In this document: positions 46,701 through 49,162 of the stretch, piece after piece | Layout: every line of letters begins with the position of its first letter | Numbering within the stretch: position 1 is the first letter of the stretch | DNA from: Deltaproteobacteria bacterium | GTDB lineage: Bacteria > Myxococcota_A > UBA9042 | Assembly: GCA_016875335.1 (NCBI GenBank) | Contig: VGRO01000024.1 | Coordinates: 1 to 49,162, forward strand | Direction of reading: 5' to 3' | Length of the DNA: 49,162 bases | Notes under the pieces: model-generated | The model's input: the letters and a program-made list of their open reading frames with translations, nothing else | Told to the model about the DNA's origin: nothing | The model's database searches: none | Made by a program: the position numbers and the translations under genes

Positions 46701-47479
46701 CGACGCCTCCGTGCGCCGCCCTCGCGATCGTGGATGCGGGCGTGCACGGCGATCATCAGTGCGACCGGATCCACAGGACCGGCGACGCCCAGCCGCCCAG
46801 CCAGCTGCGCCGCGTAGTCGCTGGCGATTTCGGACACGCGGGGCCGGCCAATGGCGGGCATGCGCGCCACCAAGGCATCGAGCGTGCGGCGCTCTTCGGG
46901 CGGCATCGCGATGCGTTTGGGCAGCGCGGCGAGGAGCACGGCATCGGCGGATTCGCTCGGCGCCAGCGCAGCCGACCGATCGCGCCGGTCGACCACCACC
47001 ATCGTGTCGGCGAGCCAGTCGCCCAGCCGCCGGAACCGCGGGTCGAAGGCGCTGCACGCGGTCCCCACCAGGTAGCAGGCCAGCGGCATGCCGTCGGCCG
47101 CGCGCAGCAGGTTGCGCAGCAGCGCGTCGGTGCCGGAAATCGGATAGCCGCCGGTGCGCACCACCCGCAGGCCCATCCAGCGCTTGCCCGGCGTCTGGCC
47201 GTCCCAGCGCCACTCGAAAAGCACGTAGTAGAACCACTCGACCACAAACCATGCCAACAACGCGGCGCCGCCGCCGAGGTCCTGCAAGCCGGGCACGGCC
47301 GCAGCGAATGCCAGCAGCGCGAGGCCCATCGCCAAGAGCGCAGTGGTGCGAATGACCCCGTCGATCATCCAGGCCGCCCCGCGTTGGAACGGACCGGCGA
47401 GCTCGAACTGCACCACGAGGTGCTCGGGCGTTTCCACGGTGGCCACGCAGTCGATGCGCGCCTCAGGATCGGCCCTCAT
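46697..47479 (-). CDS. RDD-family membrane protein
   Basis: This 260-residue protein has the RDD-domain pattern: FQRGAAWMIDGVIRTTALLAMGLALLAF, with the conserved R..D in the first helix. A second and third helix follow (LLAWFVVEWFYYVLFEW), then the loop QTPGKRWMGLRVVRTGG and RRLGDWLADTMVVV. A C-terminal cytoplasmic part (about 170-260) is helical with Arg-rich ends. RDD proteins are small multi-span membrane proteins, some proposed as transporters. Their frequent pairing with SpoIIM and MoxR suggests one membrane complex. The ATG at 47479 overlaps the channel gene's stop (ATGA). Confidence 0.9.
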   Translation of the reverse strand: MRADPEARIDCVATVETPEHLVVQFELAGPFQRGAAWMIDGVIRTTALLAMGLALLAFAAAVPGLQDLGGGAALLAWFVVEWFYYVLFEWRWDGQTPGKRWMGLRVVRTGGYPISGTDALLRNLLRAADGMPLACYLVGTACSAFDPRFRRLGDWLADTMVVVDRRDRSAALAPSESADAVLLAALPKRIAMPPEERRTLDALVARMPAIGRPRVSEIASDYAAQLAGRLGVAGPVDPVALMIAVHARIHDREGGARRRR

Positions 47480-48534
47480 TCGGCCTCCGCGGGCGGCGCC
47501 GACACCTGGATCTGCTGGACGGCGAGGTGCAACTCATTGGCCTTCAGGGCGCCGATGACGCTGGTGATGACCGCGTCGCCGACCCGCCACTGCGCCCCGT
47601 AGTCGGCCACCCAGTAGTTGCAGCGCGCCAGCACCCAGCCCTCGCCGATTTCGCCGAAAAGCACGACCGGCGCCGGTTCCTGCGCGATGCCGTCGATGCC
47701 GCGCAGTGCGCCCTGGGCCACCTTGCGCACGGCTTCCAGGTCGTGGCTGACCGGCACGTGGAACGACTGCGAACGCAAGATGGGCGTTCCGCGCTGGGTG
47801 AAGTTGTACACCTGGCCTTGGCCGACGACGCGGTTGGGGATGACGATCGACTCGTCGAAAAGCCCGACCAGCACCGTCGCCCGCCAGGTGACCTCGTGGA
47901 CCTGGCCGCTCCACTTGCCGGTCAGGCCGACCACCTCGACCCAGTCGCCGATCTCGTACGGCTTGTCGATCTGCATCGCGATGCCCGCGAACAGGTTGCC
48001 CAGCGAGTCCTGCATGGCCAAGCCGAGGATGACCGACGCCACCGCCGAGGTGGCCAACAGCGGCGCGAAGTGCAAGTCGAAAAGCCGCGCTGCCAACCAA
48101 CCGCCGGTCAGCAGCGCCACCACCGCCGTGAACGTGTTGATGAGCAGCGCCGGCACCCCCTCGCGCATGTGCCCGAGAAAGAGCAGTTGCGTGAACAGGA
48201 TCTTGAGGGTCTTGACGAAGGTCGTCGCGCCCTGCACCAGCACCAGCAGCCCCAGCCACGGGCGCAGGCCACCAAACGCGAACTGCACGAACCAATCGAG
48301 GTCGAGGCTGAAATACGCCAAGGCCAGACCGCCGAACATGCCCGTGTGCAGGGTCAGGTTCGCCAGTTCGTGGCGCAGGCTCTTGTGGCGCTCGGCGTTG
48401 ACCTTGCGCAACGCCACCGTGTACAGCACCCACATCGCCAGGGCGCCGGCGACGAGCATCAGGCACGGTTCAAGCGCGATGAGGCCATCGACGCGCGATT
48501 CGCTGAGCCATGGACTGCGGGGATGGGTCTTCAT
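47476..48534 (-). CDS. MscS-family mechanosensitive ion channel
   Basis: This 352-residue channel protein has four or five membrane helices. The pore helix and beta-domain signature follow: SAVASVILGLAMQDSLGNLFAGIAMQIDKPYEIGDWVEV. The rest of the beta domain (GKWSGQVHEVTWRATVL, ESIVIPNRVVGQGQVYNFTQRG) and a C-terminal alpha/beta domain come next. MscS channels open under membrane tension to release solutes. The larger number of N-terminal helices than E. coli MscS is common in the wider family. The start ATG at 48534 lies 19 bases after the Hpt gene. It is unusual for an MscS gene to lead into a MoxR/SpoIIM/RDD operon, but the four-base overlap with the RDD gene makes co-translation clear. 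Confidence 0.92.
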   Translation of the reverse strand: MKTHPRSPWLSESRVDGLIALEPCLMLVAGALAMWVLYTVALRKVNAERHKSLRHELANLTLHTGMFGGLALAYFSLDLDWFVQFAFGGLRPWLGLLVLVQGATTFVKTLKILFTQLLFLGHMREGVPALLINTFTAVVALLTGGWLAARLFDLHFAPLLATSAVASVILGLAMQDSLGNLFAGIAMQIDKPYEIGDWVEVVGLTGKWSGQVHEVTWRATVLVGLFDESIVIPNRVVGQGQVYNFTQRGTPILRSQSFHVPVSHDLEAVRKVAQGALRGIDGIAQEPAPVVLFGEIGEGWVLARCNYWVADYGAQWRVGDAVITSVIGALKANELHLAVQQIQVSAPPAEAE

Positions 48535-48553
48535 CGTCGCACCCGGTCGGCGG

Positions 48554-48973
48554 TCAAGTTGCGCCAGCGGCCAACATGTGGACCGCGTGCAGCGTTTGTT
48601 CCACGCTGGCCCCGAGCCGTGGCGAAAGCACCACCACCGTCGCCCAGTCCGGTTCAACCAGCGTCCGCCGCTCCAACTCGCTGCACAACTGCGCCAGTTC
48701 AGTGGCGCCAAACTGCCCCGCCGCCGAGCGCAGGGTGTGGGCGGCCCGGCCCACCGCCCGCGGGTCTTGGCGCTCGACGCCCAGCTCGATCTGGTCGCGC
48801 AACTCCCTGGCCGAACGCGAGAAGCTCTCGACGAGCGCCTCCATGCCGACCGGATCGTCGGCGTACAGGTCGGCCAGGTTCGCCAGCGCGGCGGGTTCGA
48901 GGTGCAAGGCAGGCTCGCGATCGGCGCGGGACGCGTTTGTCGCAGTGTAGGCCGGTTGCGAGGCGTTGGGCAA
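48554..48973 (-). CDS. Stand-alone histidine phosphotransfer (Hpt) domain protein
   Basis: This is a 139-residue protein with one Hpt helical-bundle domain. DDPVGMEALVESFSRSARELRDQIELGV forms the first helices. AVGRAAHTLRSAAGQFGATELAQLCSELE carries the phospho-acceptor His79 and the downstream Gly/Phe/Gly pattern of the family. Such proteins relay phosphate between a hybrid kinase and a response regulator. No cognate kinase or regulator is in the vicinity. The start is uncertain: a TTG at 48973 has no visible ribosome site, and a TTG at 48907 (GCGAG upstream) would give a 117-residue protein that keeps the whole domain. Confidence 0.75.
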   Translation of the reverse strand: MPNASQPAYTATNASRADREPALHLEPAALANLADLYADDPVGMEALVESFSRSARELRDQIELGVERQDPRAVGRAAHTLRSAAGQFGATELAQLCSELERRTLVEPDWATVVVLSPRLGASVEQTLHAVHMLAAGAT

Positions 48974-49003
48974 CTAAGAGGGTGTACCAGAATCCACCGC
49001 CCC

Positions 49004-49044
49004 GCGCCGGCCAGCCGCGGAGCGGCGGTGCCGGCGCCTTTTTT
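49004..49044 (+). terminator. GC-rich hairpin with T6 tail, no gene assigned
   Basis: GCGCCGGC (49004-49011) pairs with GCCGGCGC (49030-49037), followed at 49039 by TTTTTT. It looks like a rho-independent terminator for plus-strand transcription, but no plus-strand gene ends here. It may end a transcript antisense to the Hpt gene or a small RNA. The last 118 bases of the window after it show no gene; a second T6 run lies at 49081-49086. Confidence 0.4.
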
Positions 49045-49162
49045 CGCCTCCACGCCGTGCCCGGCAGCGCCCGGCGGACCTTTTTTGCCCCCGGTTTTGC
49101 CGCCCCCCGCTGCGTTCCGCGCGTCCTAGGGGCGTTTGCGTGCGTTTGCGCCAATGCTGGCG

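Overview
The window is GC-rich (about two thirds G+C by eye) chromosomal DNA from a Gram-negative bacterium. It has a lipoprotein-processing operon, many lipobox-bearing secreted proteins, and two very large Cys/Asp-rich repeat proteins of the MopE / 'slime mold repeat' type. That combination, plus the MoxR-DUF4129-DUF4350-SpoIIM-RDD cluster, points to Myxococcota (Deltaproteobacteria in the old sense), probably a large-genome or uncultured lineage. This assignment is inference from gene content. I saw no rRNA, tRNA, CRISPR array, transposase or phage gene.

Left part (1-9.2 kb): the 3' part of a sensor histidine kinase, a small lipoprotein, then a minus-strand operon (AAA+ ATPase, 88-residue protein, PaaI-type thioesterase). 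A good sigma70-like promoter then drives lspA-lgt-uppS, followed by cdsA. These encode signal peptidase II, prolipoprotein diacylglyceryl transferase, undecaprenyl diphosphate synthase and CDP-diglyceride synthase. LspA has a ~125-residue insert and Lgt has a five-cysteine insert. uppS and cdsA are separated by a 400-bp chain of palindromic modules, each bounded by the tetranucleotide CTAG.

Centre (9.8-28.8 kb): one 6332-residue putative lipoprotein takes up almost 40% of the window. It is a scaffold of Cys/Asp repeats (CTDC-like, then 31 MopE-like motifs) into which globular domains are inserted. These are a LamG-like domain, a SUEL-type lectin, a lamin-tail-like domain, a Gly-rich domain, six propeller-like modules, and a C-type lectin fold that itself contains a TLDc domain. 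Exonuclease III follows immediately.

Right-centre, minus strand (29.6-41.5 kb): a VWA lipoprotein, a 413-residue lipoprotein, a 1969-residue MopE-repeat lipoprotein and a putative secreted protein, closely spaced, then a CocE/NonD-type serine hydrolase lipoprotein. With the upstream lgt/lspA, this is a surface- and secretion-oriented region.

Right end, minus strand (41.9-49.0 kb): an overlapping operon Hpt - MscS channel - RDD - SpoIIM - membrane protein - DUF4129/DUF4350 fusion - MoxR. The MoxR stop codon lies in the CTAG that starts a second copy of the repeat array. In both copies of the array, the outer CTAG supplies the stop codon of the preceding gene. This CTAG-punctuated repeat family and the nested-domain giant protein are the most interesting things in the window.
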